A DNA stretch of 53,334 nt from an uncultured Aquitalea sp. (GTDB lineage: Bacteria > Pseudomonadota > Gammaproteobacteria > Burkholderiales > Chromobacteriaceae), in contig NZ_CAMFLA010000026.1 in assembly GCF_945957525.1 (NCBI RefSeq), forward strand, positions 1 to 53,334, written 5' to 3'. The notes under the pieces are model-generated. The model ran no database searches, was not told the origin of the DNA, and was given only the letters and a program-made list of their open reading frames with translations. Of the stretch, positions 24,004 through 33,215 are shown one piece after another. Each line of letters starts with the position of its first letter. Position 1 is the stretch's first letter. Made by a program: the position numbers and the translations under genes.

Positions 24004-25266
24004 TCAGTCCCGAGTCTCGCGCAGTTGGCCGAAAGCGGTGGTATAGCCTGGCGAGCAGTGTTCGCGCCGCATGCGCCAGTCGTCGGTCAGTAGTTCAGCA
24101 CCCAGCTTCAGCGTGCCGTGGCCGTGCTCCCGGTTGAGCTTGTCCAGCGTTGCCATCAATTGCTGTCGTTCCGGCTTGGCCTGACAGAACAGGTCTTGCT
24201 GGATGACCGCCTTCTCGCGCAGGTCCGCCAGGTAAACGCCGGCTTTCTGGTAGGGAAAACCGGGCCGGTAAATGCCGCGCAGCAAGGTTTGCGCGAAGTG
24301 GTTGAGGGTGAGCGTGTCGTCGCTGGCTTGCGGCAGCGGCAGGCAGCCGTGACCGCGGTACTGGCCGGCTTCCCGAAACGGGCTGGTGCGGATGGTAACG
24401 CCTATCAAGGCCGCGACGCTGCCTTGCGCCCGCAGCTTTTCCGCCACTCTGGCCGCGTGATGCGCCACGCTGGCCGACAAGGTGGGCAGGTCGCTCACCA
24501 GTTGGCCGAAGGAGCGGCTGGACAAAATTTGTTGCTTGCCGGCCGCAACATCTTCCAGCTCCAGACAGGAAACGCCGTTCAGTTCGGCCACTGTGCGGCT
24601 GAGCACCACGCTGAAATGACGGCGCAGGGTGTCGGGACTGGCATCGCGCAATTGCAGGGCATTGCGAATGCCCTGCTTGTCCAGTCGTTCCGCCAGCCGG
24701 CGGCCGACACCCCAGACCTGTCCTGCGCCGCAGCGCTCCAGCAGCCGCTCTTGCTCCCGTTCTGTCAAGTCCTGCCAGTCCAGCACGCCTTCCCAGCGCG
24801 GCATGCGTTTGGCGAGGTGATTGGCCAGTTTGGCCAGGGTTTTACTGGGCGCGATGCCGACGCAAGACGGAATGCCGACGCCCTGCAGCAAGGTTTGCCG
24901 AATGATCTGGCCGTGCTGGCGGCCTGGCCAGCCTTCGTCCAGCGCAAGAAAACATTCATCGATGCTGTATACCTCTTGCTGCAGGCCAAAGCGCGCCAGC
25001 AAGCCCATCATGCGCCGGCTGATGTCGCCGTACAGCGCGTAATTGCTGGAAAACACCGCGACATGGTGACGCCGGCACAGAGGGCGTATCTGGAAATAGG
25101 GCACAAAGCCGGGAATGTCCAACGCCTTGGCTTCAGCCGAACGGGCCACCACGCAGCCATCGTTGTTGGACAGTACGATGATGGGGCGGCCTTCCAGATC
25201 CGGGCGGAACAGCCGCTCGCAACTGGCGTAAAAGTTATTGCCGTCCACCAGGGCGAAACGACTCAC
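24004..25266 (-). CDS. umuC: DNA polymerase V catalytic subunit UmuC
   Basis: A 420-residue Y-family polymerase for error-prone translesion synthesis under SOS stress. The opening [42 protein letters not shown] contains the first metal-binding Asp and the UmuC-specific [15 protein letters not shown] carries the other acidic pair. Thumb, little-finger and C-terminal regions follow ([10 protein letters not shown]). The chosen start is a GTG at 25266 that overlaps the umuD stop by four bases (GTGA); the frame stays open to 25389 inside umuD but that part is not homologous. No frameshift or truncation is evident. Confidence 0.94.
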   Translation of the reverse strand: MSRFALVDGNNFYASCERLFRPDLEGRPIIVLSNNDGCVVARSAEAKALDIPGFVPYFQIRPLCRRHHVAVFSSNYALYGDISRRMMGLLARFGLQQEVYSIDECFLALDEGWPGRQHGQIIRQTLLQGVGIPSCVGIAPSKTLAKLANHLAKRMPRWEGVLDWQDLTEREQERLLERCGAGQVWGVGRRLAERLDKQGIRNALQLRDASPDTLRRHFSVVLSRTVAELNGVSCLELEDVAAGKQQILSSRSFGQLVSDLPTLSASVAHHAARVAEKLRAQGSVAALIGVTIRTSPFREAGQYRGHGCLPLPQASDDTLTLNHFAQTLLRGIYRPGFPYQKAGVYLADLREKAVIQQDLFCQAKPERQQLMATLDKLNREHGHGTLKLGAELLTDDWRMRREHCSPGYTTAFGQLRETRD

Positions 25267-25670
25267 CGGTATTTCCTCACGCTGCCGCTGACCACACCCC
25301 AGATGCGCCATTCCTGTTCGCCCTGCTGTTGGATGACCGGATAGGCTGGGTTTTCCGCCAGCAAGGCGGCCCGGCCCTGTTTGCGCCATAGCCGTTTGAC
25401 GGTGAAGTCGTTGTCGATGACGGCGACGACGATGTCGCCGTGTTGCGGGGCGAGCGAGCGGTTGACCACTAGGATATCGCCTTCCAGGATGCCGGCGCCG
25501 CTCATGGAATCGCCTTTCACCCGCATCAGGAAGGTGGTGAGCGGATTGTCGCTGAGGTAGTCGTTGAGGTTGAGCGGCTCTTCCAGATAGTCATCGGCTG
25601 GCGACGGAAAGCCGGCGCGCACCGAGTGGGCCAGCAGGGGCAGGCTTGCTGTGGGTGTGGAGAGAGACAT
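25263..25670 (-). CDS. umuD: DNA polymerase V subunit UmuD
   Basis: A 135-residue S24 protein, the standard UmuD length. RecA-assisted self-cleavage should occur at Ala19-Gly20 ([12 protein letters not shown]), using Ser55 (GDSMSGAG) and Lys92 (DFTVKRL); the shortened dimer then activates UmuC. Translationally coupled to umuC. Its promoter (25706-25734) carries the same GTAC palindrome as the UmuD-like gene at 2563-3141. In contrast to that protein, it has no DNA-binding extension. Confidence 0.94.
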   Translation of the reverse strand: MSLSTPTASLPLLAHSVRAGFPSPADDYLEEPLNLNDYLSDNPLTTFLMRVKGDSMSGAGILEGDILVVNRSLAPQHGDIVVAVIDNDFTVKRLWRKQGRAALLAENPAYPVIQQQGEQEWRIWGVVSGSVRKYR

Positions 25671-25702
25671 GGTGGGTTCCGCTGCGTCAGATAGGGCTTT
25701 AT

Positions 25703-25718
25703 GAAATTGTACAAATTC
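25703..25718. promoter_or_regulatory. GTAC-centred operator before umuDC
   Basis: GAAATTGTACAAATTC is a near-perfect 16-base palindrome (14 of 16 positions symmetric), 33 bases before the umuD start. It covers the -10 hexamer TACAAT of the likely promoter. It shares TGTACAAATTCAAA with the site at 3173-3188. The standard betaproteobacterial LexA box (CTGT-N8-ACAG) is not present here. Confidence 0.65.
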
Positions 25719-25734
25719 AAAAAAGCCGAATCAA
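25706..25734 (-). promoter_or_regulatory. Sigma-70 promoter of umuDC
   Basis: On the reverse strand, TTGATT (-35, at 25729-25734) and TACAAT (-10, at 25706-25711) are separated by exactly 17 bases. Transcription would begin just before umuD. The palindromic operator overlaps the -10 region, as expected for a repressed SOS promoter. Confidence 0.6.
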
Positions 25735-25825
25735 GCTCATCGTGGAAACTTTTCCGCCGGCGAGAACGAAAAAACCGGCAGCCGCAAGGCGGACTGCCGG
25801 AAGGTGTGGTGTCGGACAGAGAAAA

Positions 25826-27124
25826 TCAGATGCCGAGCTTGTCGCGCATGTCGTAATACCAGGCGCCCAGCGCGGTGAACGGCACGCTCAACATGTGGCC
25901 GCCCGGGAAGGGGTAGTGCGGCAGCGAGGCGAAAGCGTCGTAACGCTCGGTCTGGCCGCGCAGCGCTTCAGCGAGGATGCGACCGGCCAGATGGGTGTAA
26001 GTCACGCCATGGCCGCTGCAACCTTGCGAGTAGAAGATATTGTTGTTGATGCGGCCCACTTGCGGCAGGCGGGACAGGGTCAGCAGGAAGTTGCCGGTCC
26101 AGGTGAATTCGATTTTTACATCCGCCAGTTGCGGGAACACCTTCAGCATCTTCGGCCGGATGATGGCTTCGATATCGGCCGGATCGCGGGCGCCGTACAC
26201 GACGCCGCCGCCGAAAATCAACCGCTTGTCTTCGCTCAGACGGAAGTAGTCCAGCAGGTAGTTGCAGTCTTCCACGCAGTAGTCTTGCGGCAGCAGGCTC
26301 TTGGCCAGTTCGTCGCTCAGCGGTTCGGTGGTGATGACTTGCGTGCCGCAGGGCATGGATTTGGCGGCCAACTCCGGCATCAGCCCGTTGAGGTAGGCAT
26401 TGCCGGCCACTACCAGGAATTTGGCCTTCACGCTGCCTTGCGGGGTGTGCACCACCGGGTTGGCGCCGCGATCGATGCGCACGGCGGGGGATTGTTCATA
26501 GATGACGCCGCCCAGCGATTCCACTGCGGCGGCTTCGCCCAGTGCCAGATTCAGCGGATGGATGTGGCCGCCGCTCATGTCCAGCATGCCGCCGAGATAG
26601 CGGTCGGTGGCCACCACGCGGCGGATGTCGTCCTTGCCGAGGATTTCCAGCTGCTTGTGGCCGTAGCGTTCCCACAGTGCTTTTTGCGAGCGCAGGTGGC
26701 CCATCTGCTTTTCGTTGAGAGCGGCGAATACGCCGCCGTCTTTCAGTGCGCAGGGGATGTTGTACTTGGCGATGCGTTCACGGATGATGCGCCCGCCTTC
26801 AAAGGCCATGTCGCCCAGCAGCTTGGCCTGGCGCGCGTCTACGGTGCGCTCGATCACATCGATGTCGCGGCTGTAGCTGTTGACGATCTGGCCGCCGTTG
26901 CGGCCAGAGGCGCCGAAGCCGACGCGGGCAGCTTCGACAATCACCACCTTGAAGCCGTTTTCCAGCAGGGAGATGGCGGTGGATAGGCCGGTGTAGCCGG
27001 CGCCGATGACGCAGACATCGGCTTCAACATCGCCCTGCAGCGCCGGACGGGCCGGGGCGGTGTTGGCGGAAGCTGCGTAATAGGATTCTGGGTAGTTGAT
27101 CTTGGACATGGCGTTGGGCTTCAT
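25826..27124 (-). CDS. puuB: Gamma-glutamylputrescine oxidase (PuuB-like)
   Basis: A 432-residue FAD-dependent amine oxidase of the DAO family. It is expected to oxidise gamma-glutamylputrescine to the aldehyde, releasing ammonia and H2O2. The N-terminal SYYAAS segment and FAD motif VIGAGYTGLSTAISLLENGFKVVIVEA are typical, followed by GASGRNGGQIVNSYS and the C-terminal GCSGHGVTYTHLAGRILAEAL. It lies on the same strand as the puuD-puuA operon but 1 kb further on, behind the permease and an opposite-strand gene, so it has its own promoter. Start codon uncertain: ATGs at 27124 and 27109 both lack a clear ribosome-binding site. Confidence 0.87.
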   Translation of the reverse strand: MKPNAMSKINYPESYYAASANTAPARPALQGDVEADVCVIGAGYTGLSTAISLLENGFKVVIVEAARVGFGASGRNGGQIVNSYSRDIDVIERTVDARQAKLLGDMAFEGGRIIRERIAKYNIPCALKDGGVFAALNEKQMGHLRSQKALWERYGHKQLEILGKDDIRRVVATDRYLGGMLDMSGGHIHPLNLALGEAAAVESLGGVIYEQSPAVRIDRGANPVVHTPQGSVKAKFLVVAGNAYLNGLMPELAAKSMPCGTQVITTEPLSDELAKSLLPQDYCVEDCNYLLDYFRLSEDKRLIFGGGVVYGARDPADIEAIIRPKMLKVFPQLADVKIEFTWTGNFLLTLSRLPQVGRINNNIFYSQGCSGHGVTYTHLAGRILAEALRGQTERYDAFASLPHYPFPGGHMLSVPFTALGAWYYDMRDKLGI

Positions 27125-27589
27125 GTTTAATATTTTGCACGATGCTGACTGGATGCTAGCCCACTCCGATTGCCCCCGCCAGTTGCACGCCCTTTGTGAT
27201 CACTGATTGCGAGCGAAAACGATGAAACTGTCTGTTTCAGGCAACACATTTTCACATTTATGATCAAAAGATGGTCGTGCGAAGATCGGGGGTGATGTTG
27301 ATCATTCCTTGTTCTGTCTGTGTTTTGCGGGGTGTTTGCCATGTATCACCTCACCAGCTTGGCTTTTTCTGATGTTGATTGATCAAATTTTCAGCAGCAA
27401 GCAGGCCGGCGGCAGCGGGATCTAAACGGCGCGGCAGACTGGCGCTCCGTGGTGAGCGCAACCCTGCCGAGCGACCACCTGGGGCTATCCAGGCTGGCCC
27501 TTACCACGCGCAACAAGACGCGTATGCTGTGCATGGGGGGATATCCATAGCGGCTGCTGCAACGCTGCGATTTTCTAACGGGAGGTGTC
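27125..27589. other. Divergent regulatory region between puuB and the EamA gene
   Basis: This 465-base region is more AT-rich than its surroundings and carries four TGATCA palindromes in 190 bases (27197, 27261, 27299, 27380; first base of each). The one at 27379-27386 sits in a wider TTGATCAA. These are good candidates for binding sites controlling the oxidase. The reverse-strand open frame at 27127-27342 has no ribosome-binding site or recognisable protein and is not called. Confidence 0.45.
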
Positions 27590-28021
27590 ATGGCGTTGAA
27601 CGGGTGGTTTTTCTGGGCGTCGTTATCGGCGGTGTTTGCCGCCTTGACCGCCATTTTTGCCAAGATCGGCATCAAGGGCGTGGATTCCGATCTGGCCACG
27701 CTGATTCGTACCGGCATCATCGGCGTGGTGCTGTCGGGTTTTGTAGCCTGGGCCGGCAAGTGGCAGAACCCCTTGCTGCTGCCGGGCAAAACCTGGCTGT
27801 TTCTGAGTTTGTCCGGCTTGGCTACCGGTGCCTCCTGGGTGTGTTACTTCCGCGCCCTGCAGATGGGCGAAGCGTCGAAAGTGGCCCCGGTGGACAAATT
27901 CAGTCTGGTGCTGGTAGCGGTGTTCGCCTCCGCTTTTCTGGGTGAGCGGCCCAGCCCGCGTGAATGGCTGGGCATTGGCCTGGTGGCAGCCGGGGTGCTG
28001 GTGCTGGCCTTCAAGCGCTGA
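27590..28021 (+). CDS. EamA/DMT-family small transporter
   Basis: A 143-residue inner-membrane protein containing a single EamA domain: about five helices, opening WFFWASLSAVFAALTAIFAKIGIKGVDSDLATLIRTGIIG and ending LGERPSPREWLGIGLVAAGVLVLAF. Such half-size DMT proteins act as dimers and export or import small metabolites; the substrate is unknown. The ATG at 27590 has a GGGAGGT site. A copy of the repeated word begins three bases after the stop. The divergent position opposite puuB might hint at amine transport, but this is weak. Confidence 0.85.
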   Translation: MALNGWFFWASLSAVFAALTAIFAKIGIKGVDSDLATLIRTGIIGVVLSGFVAWAGKWQNPLLLPGKTWLFLSLSGLATGASWVCYFRALQMGEASKVAPVDKFSLVLVAVFASAFLGERPSPREWLGIGLVAAGVLVLAFKR

Positions 28022-28024
28022 GCC

Positions 28025-28034
28025 TTCGGCCAAC
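28025..28034 (+). repeat. Repeat core TTCGGCCAAC after the EamA gene
   Basis: The 10-base core directly behind the EamA stop codon (stop ends at 28021), extended as CCTTCGGCCAACATGG, so only the left side of the 14-mer is conserved. Confidence 0.65.
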
Positions 28035-28130
28035 ATGGTTTAGCCCGGGCATTGCCGCCAACACAACGCCGCACAGGCAGGCAGTACGGCAAGACAGTGC
28101 GATGCAAGGTCGGGGAGGCTCCCGCCATGC

Positions 28131-28166
28131 ACAAGGCCCTGCCGGATGGCAGGGCCTTGTTGCTTT
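28131..28166 (+). terminator. Terminator after the EamA gene
   Basis: A perfect 13-base stem ACAAGGCCCTGCC / GGCAGGGCCTTGT with a four-base loop, followed by TGCTTTTT. The permease gene on the other strand ends 14 bases further on. Confidence 0.75.
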
Positions 28167-28179
28167 TTACTTCAGGCGA

Positions 28180-29715
28180 TCACGGCTCGCCCAGCGCGTT
28201 TTCGATCTCCTTGATATGAGCCTGATGGCGCTGGATGCGATCGCCTATCGGCGGGCCCTTGAAGGTTTTGCGCACGCCCAGGACAAACCAGAAGAACATC
28301 AGCACCGCCAGCAGCGCAATGGTGATGTACAGCACTTTTTCATTGGGCGGCTGCATGCCGACCACCGCCAGTACACCGCCGCCCAGCGTGGCCAGCAGAG
28401 CCATGGGCTTGGAGGCCGCGCCCAGGCTGAACGGGCCCTTGTGGGTCCAGCTGCGGCCTTCGGCGAAGAAGCCGGCTGCGGTAGGCAGTACATAAGAGAT
28501 GTACAGGAATACGGCACAGGCGGTGGACAGCACCAGGAAGGCATCGCCGTACAGGGTGGCCACGATGGCGAGGATGGCGGATACCCAGATGGCCAGGCCC
28601 GGTGTGCGGTGCACGGCGTGCACTTGCTTGAGCTGATGCGAGAAGGGCAGGCCGCCGTCGCGGGCAAAGGCGTACATCATGCGCGAGGTGGAGGTCAGGC
28701 AGGCCAGGCCGCACAGGTAGTTGCAGAGAAAGATGCCGATGCCCAGCGTGGCCTTGAGCGGGGCGGGCAGGGTGCTCAGCAGCAGGTCGAGAAAGCCCAT
28801 GCCTGACTTAACGCCGGCGGCCATGTCCGGCATCACCAGTACAAAGGTGCAGATCATCACATAGCCAAACAGCGCGGACCACAACACCGAACGGATGATG
28901 CCCTTGGGCACGTTGTGCGAAGCCTGCTGGGTTTCTTCCGAGGTATGGGCGGAAGCGTCATAGCCGGTGAGGGTGTAGACGGTCAGCAGCAGACCGGCCA
29001 GAAACACCATGACGCCGTTGTCCATCTTGGGCCAGGCGCCGCCGTCCGCGCCGGTGTAGTTGGTGAACTGGAACAGACGGGAGAAATCCAGCGGTCCCTT
29101 GGCGTACACCAGCAGCGATACGGTCAGTACGGTGGATACGGCGAAGATCAGATAGCCGGAGATGTCGGTCAGCTTGCTGGTGAGCTTGATGCCCTGATGG
29201 TTGAGCCAGGCTTGCGACAGGGTAATGCCGGCGATGAACAGCGTCTGGTGCGTCCAGGTGAGTTTGTCCGGGTTGATGCCCAGTAGCGGGGCCACCAATG
29301 TTTTGAAGAAGGGGTCGTACACGCCGAAGTTGACCGAGGCCACCACGAAGATCAGCCCCAACAGATTGATCCAGGCGGTAACCCAGCCCAAGCCTTTGCC
29401 ACCCAGGATGGATGCCCAGTGGTACAGGCCGCCCGCCGTGGGGTAGGCGGAGGCAATCTGCGCCATGGAGGCGGCGACAATGCAGGCAAACAGTGCGCCC
29501 AGCGGCCAGCCTATGCCGATGGACGCGCCGCCAGCGGCGCTGAGACCGGCCGGGAAAGCAGTGATGCCGCCGGCCAGAATGCAGATGATGGAAAAGGAAA
29601 TGGCGAAATTGGAAAAGCCGCTCATGCGCCGGGACAACTCCTGCGCATAGCCCATGCTGTGTAACAGTTTCTCGTCCTCGCCCGCGGGCGGGGCATCGTG
29701 CTGAACAGGGTTCAT
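28180..29715 (-). CDS. APC-family amino acid/polyamine permease
   Basis: A 511-residue inner-membrane transporter with about twelve helices. The APC signature is seen at the first helix (FSNFAISFSIICILAGGITAFPAGL) and in YPTAGGLYHWASILGG, the TGYDASAHTSEET loop, and SRMMYAFARDGGLP. It lies downstream of puuD, so import of putrescine or GABA-like compounds is the likely role; it occupies the place of PuuP but I cannot prove the substrate. The ATG at 29715 follows AGAGGA; an ATG two codons upstream is possible. Confidence 0.87.
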   Translation of the reverse strand: MNPVQHDAPPAGEDEKLLHSMGYAQELSRRMSGFSNFAISFSIICILAGGITAFPAGLSAAGGASIGIGWPLGALFACIVAASMAQIASAYPTAGGLYHWASILGGKGLGWVTAWINLLGLIFVVASVNFGVYDPFFKTLVAPLLGINPDKLTWTHQTLFIAGITLSQAWLNHQGIKLTSKLTDISGYLIFAVSTVLTVSLLVYAKGPLDFSRLFQFTNYTGADGGAWPKMDNGVMVFLAGLLLTVYTLTGYDASAHTSEETQQASHNVPKGIIRSVLWSALFGYVMICTFVLVMPDMAAGVKSGMGFLDLLLSTLPAPLKATLGIGIFLCNYLCGLACLTSTSRMMYAFARDGGLPFSHQLKQVHAVHRTPGLAIWVSAILAIVATLYGDAFLVLSTACAVFLYISYVLPTAAGFFAEGRSWTHKGPFSLGAASKPMALLATLGGGVLAVVGMQPPNEKVLYITIALLAVLMFFWFVLGVRKTFKGPPIGDRIQRHQAHIKEIENALGEP

Positions 29716-29910
29716 GATCATCCTCTTGAGTGTTGACTTACACTGACTGGACTGCACTTCTAGACACTACTTCTCCCTTTTACTGCTTGGCTTGGCCAGT
29801 GCGCAGGGCATCAGCCCTACTGCATGGCCGCATTGCTCGAGTCCGGCGTCGGACCTGGCGGTTGCCCGCCCGGTCCATCCCGTTGTCTGCCGCCGGTTTG
29901 CCGCAGGCAG

Positions 29911-29920
29911 GTTGGCCGAA
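29911..29920 (-). repeat. Repeat core inside a hairpin between puuD and the permease
   Basis: GTTGGCCGAA, the reverse complement of the core, within GCAGGC...GCCTGC arms (29904-29909 and 29924-29929). The 231-base gap before the permease holds this structure and presumably a permease promoter. Confidence 0.55.
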
Positions 29921-29946
29921 GGCCGCCTGCTCTTGATGCTGCTTGC

Positions 29947-30663
29947 TTATGTGTTTGCCGCCGCCTCGGCGCTCATGCGGATCAGCGCTTCAAACAGCTT
30001 TTGTTGCGACGGGTCTTCTGCGGCGGAAAGCTCCGGATGCCATTGCACGGCGATGAGTTGCGGCTGACCGTCAATTTCTACCGCCTCGATGACGCCGTCC
30101 GGCGCCCAGGCCACCGGCACTACTCCTTCGCCCGGTTCGGCGATGGCCTGGTGATGCCAGGATTTGCTGGTGGTTTCCGTGCTGCCCAAGAGACCGGCCA
30201 GACAAGAGCCTTCCGCCACCCGCACCGCGTGCAGCGTCGGGTCGCGCGGAGGGACGCGATGGTTGACGTCTTCGCCCACCACGTCCGGCAAGTGCAGGTG
30301 TAGGGTGCCGCCCAGCACAGTGTTGAGCACTTGCAGACCGCGGCAGATGGCCAGAGTGGGTTTCTTGTGCGCCAGCAGGGCGCGGGCCAGCGCGGTTTCA
30401 GTACCATCCCGCTCTGGGCTGAGGTTGTAGATGGTGGGGTGCTCGCCGCCGTCGAACAGCGAAGGGTTGATATCGCCACCGCCGATCAGCACCACGCCGT
30501 CCACCCGTTCCAGCCAGGCTTCCACCATCTCGCCGCCCAGCGGCGGCAGCAGCACTGGCACGCCGCCGGCGCGGGCCACCGCGTGCACGTATTCAACCGG
30601 CGTGTGGTAGCCGTAGCCCTGCCCGGAAGGGTAGGTGGTCAGGCCGATGACGGGGGGCTTCAT
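29947..30663 (-). CDS. puuD: Gamma-glutamyl-GABA hydrolase PuuD
   Basis: A 238-residue class I glutamine-amidotransferase-like hydrolase that splits gamma-glutamyl-GABA into glutamate and GABA, the last step of this putrescine route. The nucleophile is Cys107 in LAICRGLQVLN, and the His209/Glu211 pair is in QWHPEL. The oxyanion region GGGDINPSLF is also typical of the C26 family. Its start overlaps the alcohol dehydrogenase stop by four bases, so it is translated from the puuA-led operon. Confidence 0.93.
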   Translation of the reverse strand: MKPPVIGLTTYPSGQGYGYHTPVEYVHAVARAGGVPVLLPPLGGEMVEAWLERVDGVVLIGGGDINPSLFDGGEHPTIYNLSPERDGTETALARALLAHKKPTLAICRGLQVLNTVLGGTLHLHLPDVVGEDVNHRVPPRDPTLHAVRVAEGSCLAGLLGSTETTSKSWHHQAIAEPGEGVVPVAWAPDGVIEAVEIDGQPQLIAVQWHPELSAAEDPSQQKLFEALIRMSAEAAANT

Positions 30664-31823
30664 GGCAGCCTGCCTTCTACGGCGGCGCGGAAGATGGCGC
30701 TGTAATCCGCCGCGCTGAGGCTGACCGGGTTGCCGCCGTCGCTCGGATCGGCCTTGGCCATTACGCCGATTTCGTCGGCGCGGGCGGCGGTGATGCCGAT
30801 GTCAGCCAGCGTGTGCGGAATGGCCAGATCCTGCCGCAGCTGGAGAATCCAGCTGAGGAAACCGTCGAAGTCCGCTTGGGCCAGGCCGATGTAGCGGGCC
30901 GCTGCGGCGATGCGCTCGCTGACCGCCTCGCGATTGCGCACCAGCACATAGGGCAGCAGGATGGCGTTGGCCAGACCGTGATGGGTATCGAATACCGCGC
31001 CGATGGGATGCGCCAGCGCATGCACGCCGCCCAAGCCTTTCTGGAAAGCGGTGGCGCCCATCATGGAGGCAGCCAGCATGTGCGAGCGCGCTTCGATATT
31101 GCCGCCTTCGGCGTAAGCGGCGGGCAGCCAGTCGTGCACCAGCTTCATGCCTTCCAGCGCCACGCCCTGGGCCATGGGGTGATAGTAGGGTGAGCAGTAG
31201 GCTTCTAGATTGTGCACAAAGGCGTCGATGCCGGTGGCGGCAGTCAGGTGCGGGGGCAGGCCGGCGGTCAGTTCCGGGTCGGCCAGCACCAGGCGCGGCA
31301 GCATGGAGGGGTGGAAGATGATCACTTTGCGGTGGTCTTCTTCATCGATGATCAGCGAGGCGCGGCCCACTTCGGAGCCGGTGCCGGAGGTAGTGGGTAC
31401 GGCGATGGTGGGCGCCACGCCGGCCACGTTAACGCGCAGCCAGTTGTCGCCCACATCTTCAAAGTCCCACAGCGGGCGATCCTGCCCCACCATCAGGGCG
31501 ATGGCTTTGCCAACGTCCAGCGCGCTGCCGCCGCCCACGGCGATCACGCCGTCGTGCTTGCCTTCCTTATAAGCGGCCATGCCGGCGTAGACATCGCGGC
31601 CCACCGGGTTGGGGCGCATGTCGCTGAAGACATGGGCTTCAAGGTTGGCCGAAGCCAGGTAATCAAGCAGGCGCGCCACCAGCGGAAGCTTGGCGAGGCC
31701 AGGATCGGTGACGATCAGTGGCCGGCGCATGCCCAGTTGCTGGCACAGGGCGGGCAGTTCACTGGCGCGGCCGGCGCCGAAGCGGATGCTGGTCGGATAA
31801 TTCCAGTTGCCTTGCAGTTGCAT
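30660..31823 (-). CDS. Iron-containing (group III) alcohol dehydrogenase
   Basis: A 387-residue NAD(P)-dependent enzyme. The nucleotide-binding segment GGGSALDVGKAIAL, the PTTSGTGSEV motif, and the metal-binding Asp/His residues (TGIDAFVHNLEAY, GGVHALAHPIGA, FDTHHG) are all present. Within the puu operon it could reduce an aldehyde intermediate (gamma-aminobutyraldehyde or succinate semialdehyde) or oxidise an amino alcohol such as ethanolamine-type substrates. This gene is not part of the E. coli puu set, which makes the pathway branch here interesting. Three bases separate it from the aldehyde dehydrogenase. Confidence 0.9.
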   Translation of the reverse strand: MQLQGNWNYPTSIRFGAGRASELPALCQQLGMRRPLIVTDPGLAKLPLVARLLDYLASANLEAHVFSDMRPNPVGRDVYAGMAAYKEGKHDGVIAVGGGSALDVGKAIALMVGQDRPLWDFEDVGDNWLRVNVAGVAPTIAVPTTSGTGSEVGRASLIIDEEDHRKVIIFHPSMLPRLVLADPELTAGLPPHLTAATGIDAFVHNLEAYCSPYYHPMAQGVALEGMKLVHDWLPAAYAEGGNIEARSHMLAASMMGATAFQKGLGGVHALAHPIGAVFDTHHGLANAILLPYVLVRNREAVSERIAAAARYIGLAQADFDGFLSWILQLRQDLAIPHTLADIGITAARADEIGVMAKADPSDGGNPVSLSAADYSAIFRAAVEGRLP

Positions 31824-31826
31824 GCT

Positions 31827-33215
31827 TTACCCCTTGAGATGGAAGGATTTGACGCGGGTGAGTTGGTGGTAGCCCAGCACGGACAGCGATACGCCGCGGC
31901 CGGTGTCCTTGACGCCTGTCCAGGCCAGCGCCGGGTCGAGGTAGTCGCAGCGGTTCATGAAGACGGTGCCGGTGGCGATATCGTTGCCCAGCCGGAGTGC
32001 GGCCGCGCGGTCTGCCGTCCACAGCGAGGCGGTCAGGCCGTAGGGGCTGTCGTTCATCAGCGCCAGCGCTTGTTCGTCCGACTCCACCGGCATGATGCCG
32101 ATCACCGGGCCAAAGCTTTCATCGCGCATTACGCTCATGCCGTGATTCACGTTCACCAGCACCTGGGGCGCAAGATAGGCGGTGCCTTCTTGATCGGCGG
32201 CGAAGTGGCCGGGCGGAATCAGCGCTTTGGCGCCGGCGGACACCGCGTCGGCAATCTGTTTGCGCACAAAAGCCGCGGCCGAGGCGCGCACCATGGGGCC
32301 GAGGTTGGTGTTGGCGTCCAGCGGGTTGCCGAAGCGATAGCCGCGGGTAAGATCGACAAAGCCGTCGACAAACGCGTTGTACAGGCTGCTGTGCACATAG
32401 ATGCGCTCGATGCCGCAGCAAGACTGCCCGGAGTTGAAGAAAGCGCCGTCCACCAGGTTTTCCACCGCGCTGGCCAGGTCGGCGTCGGCGCGGACATAGG
32501 CCGGGTCCTTGCCGCCCAGCTCCAGACCCACGCCGATGAAGCGCTCGCTGGCGGCGGCTTGCTGCACGGCGCGGCCACCGGCGACGGAGCCGGTGAAGGC
32601 GACAAAATCAATCTGCGGCGCAGCCACCAGTTTCAGGGTGTCCGCATGGCCAAGATGAAGGGTCTGGAATACGCCGGCAGGCAGCCCGGCGGCATCGAAG
32701 GCCTGCTGGAACAGCTCGGCCACCAGCGGGGTTTGCGAGCTGTGTTTGAGAATTACCGTATTGCCGGCCACCAGCGCCGGCACGATGGTGTTGATGGCGG
32801 TGAGGAAAGGGTAATTCCACGGGGCCAGCACCAGTACGGTGCCCAGCGGCTCGCGGCGCAGAAAGCGCTCGAAGCCTTCCTTAGGGGCGGGTCGTACGTC
32901 GGCGAGCCCTTCTTCCGCAATCGAAATCATGTAGCGCGCGCGCTCTTCCAGGCCGCGCACCTCGCCCGGCGACTGGCTGATGGGACGGCCGATCTGGCGG
33001 GTAATGGCTTCGGCGCAGCGGTCCTTGTTGGCCACCAGCCAGTCTACGGCCTTGCCTACCAGCGCCTTGCGTTCGGCCAACGTCGCATTGCGCCAGCCGC
33101 GTTGCGCCACCACGGCGCTGTCCAGCGCGGCGGAGACGGCGGAGGCCGTGGAGTAGGGGCGCTCCAGCAGGATGGCGCCGTCAACGGGGGAGACTACGGA
33201 ATAGGATGTGCTCAT
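31827..33215 (-). CDS. Aldehyde dehydrogenase (PuuC role)
   Basis: A 462-residue NAD(P)-dependent aldehyde dehydrogenase. Signs: APWNYPF cofactor loop, FTGSVAGGRAV, general base Glu in LELGGKDPAYV, nucleophile Cys in FFNSGQSCCGIERIYV, and the late ESFGPVIGI. In this operon it probably oxidises gamma-glutamyl-gamma-aminobutyraldehyde, the PuuB product, to gamma-glutamyl-GABA. It is shorter than E. coli PuuC (about 495 residues) and closer to succinate-semialdehyde-type enzymes, so I give no gene symbol. It begins directly after the puuA stop codon. It contains copies of the repeated core at 33072. Confidence 0.9.
   Translation of the reverse strand: MSTSYSVVSPVDGAILLERPYSTASAVSAALDSAVVAQRGWRNATLAERKALVGKAVDWLVANKDRCAEAITRQIGRPISQSPGEVRGLEERARYMISIAEEGLADVRPAPKEGFERFLRREPLGTVLVLAPWNYPFLTAINTIVPALVAGNTVILKHSSQTPLVAELFQQAFDAAGLPAGVFQTLHLGHADTLKLVAAPQIDFVAFTGSVAGGRAVQQAAASERFIGVGLELGGKDPAYVRADADLASAVENLVDGAFFNSGQSCCGIERIYVHSSLYNAFVDGFVDLTRGYRFGNPLDANTNLGPMVRASAAAFVRKQIADAVSAGAKALIPPGHFAADQEGTAYLAPQVLVNVNHGMSVMRDESFGPVIGIMPVESDEQALALMNDSPYGLTASLWTADRAAALRLGNDIATGTVFMNRCDYLDPALAWTGVKDTGRGVSLSVLGYHQLTRVKSFHLKG

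Noticed and set aside
25680-25740. Canonical LexA box (CTGT-N8-ACAG) before umuDC
   Set aside because: No match to that spacing; the GTAC-centred palindrome is reported instead.
27127-27342. 71-codon reverse frame before puuB
   Set aside because: Lies in an AT-rich promoter region with repeated palindromes; no ribosome-binding site or known pattern.
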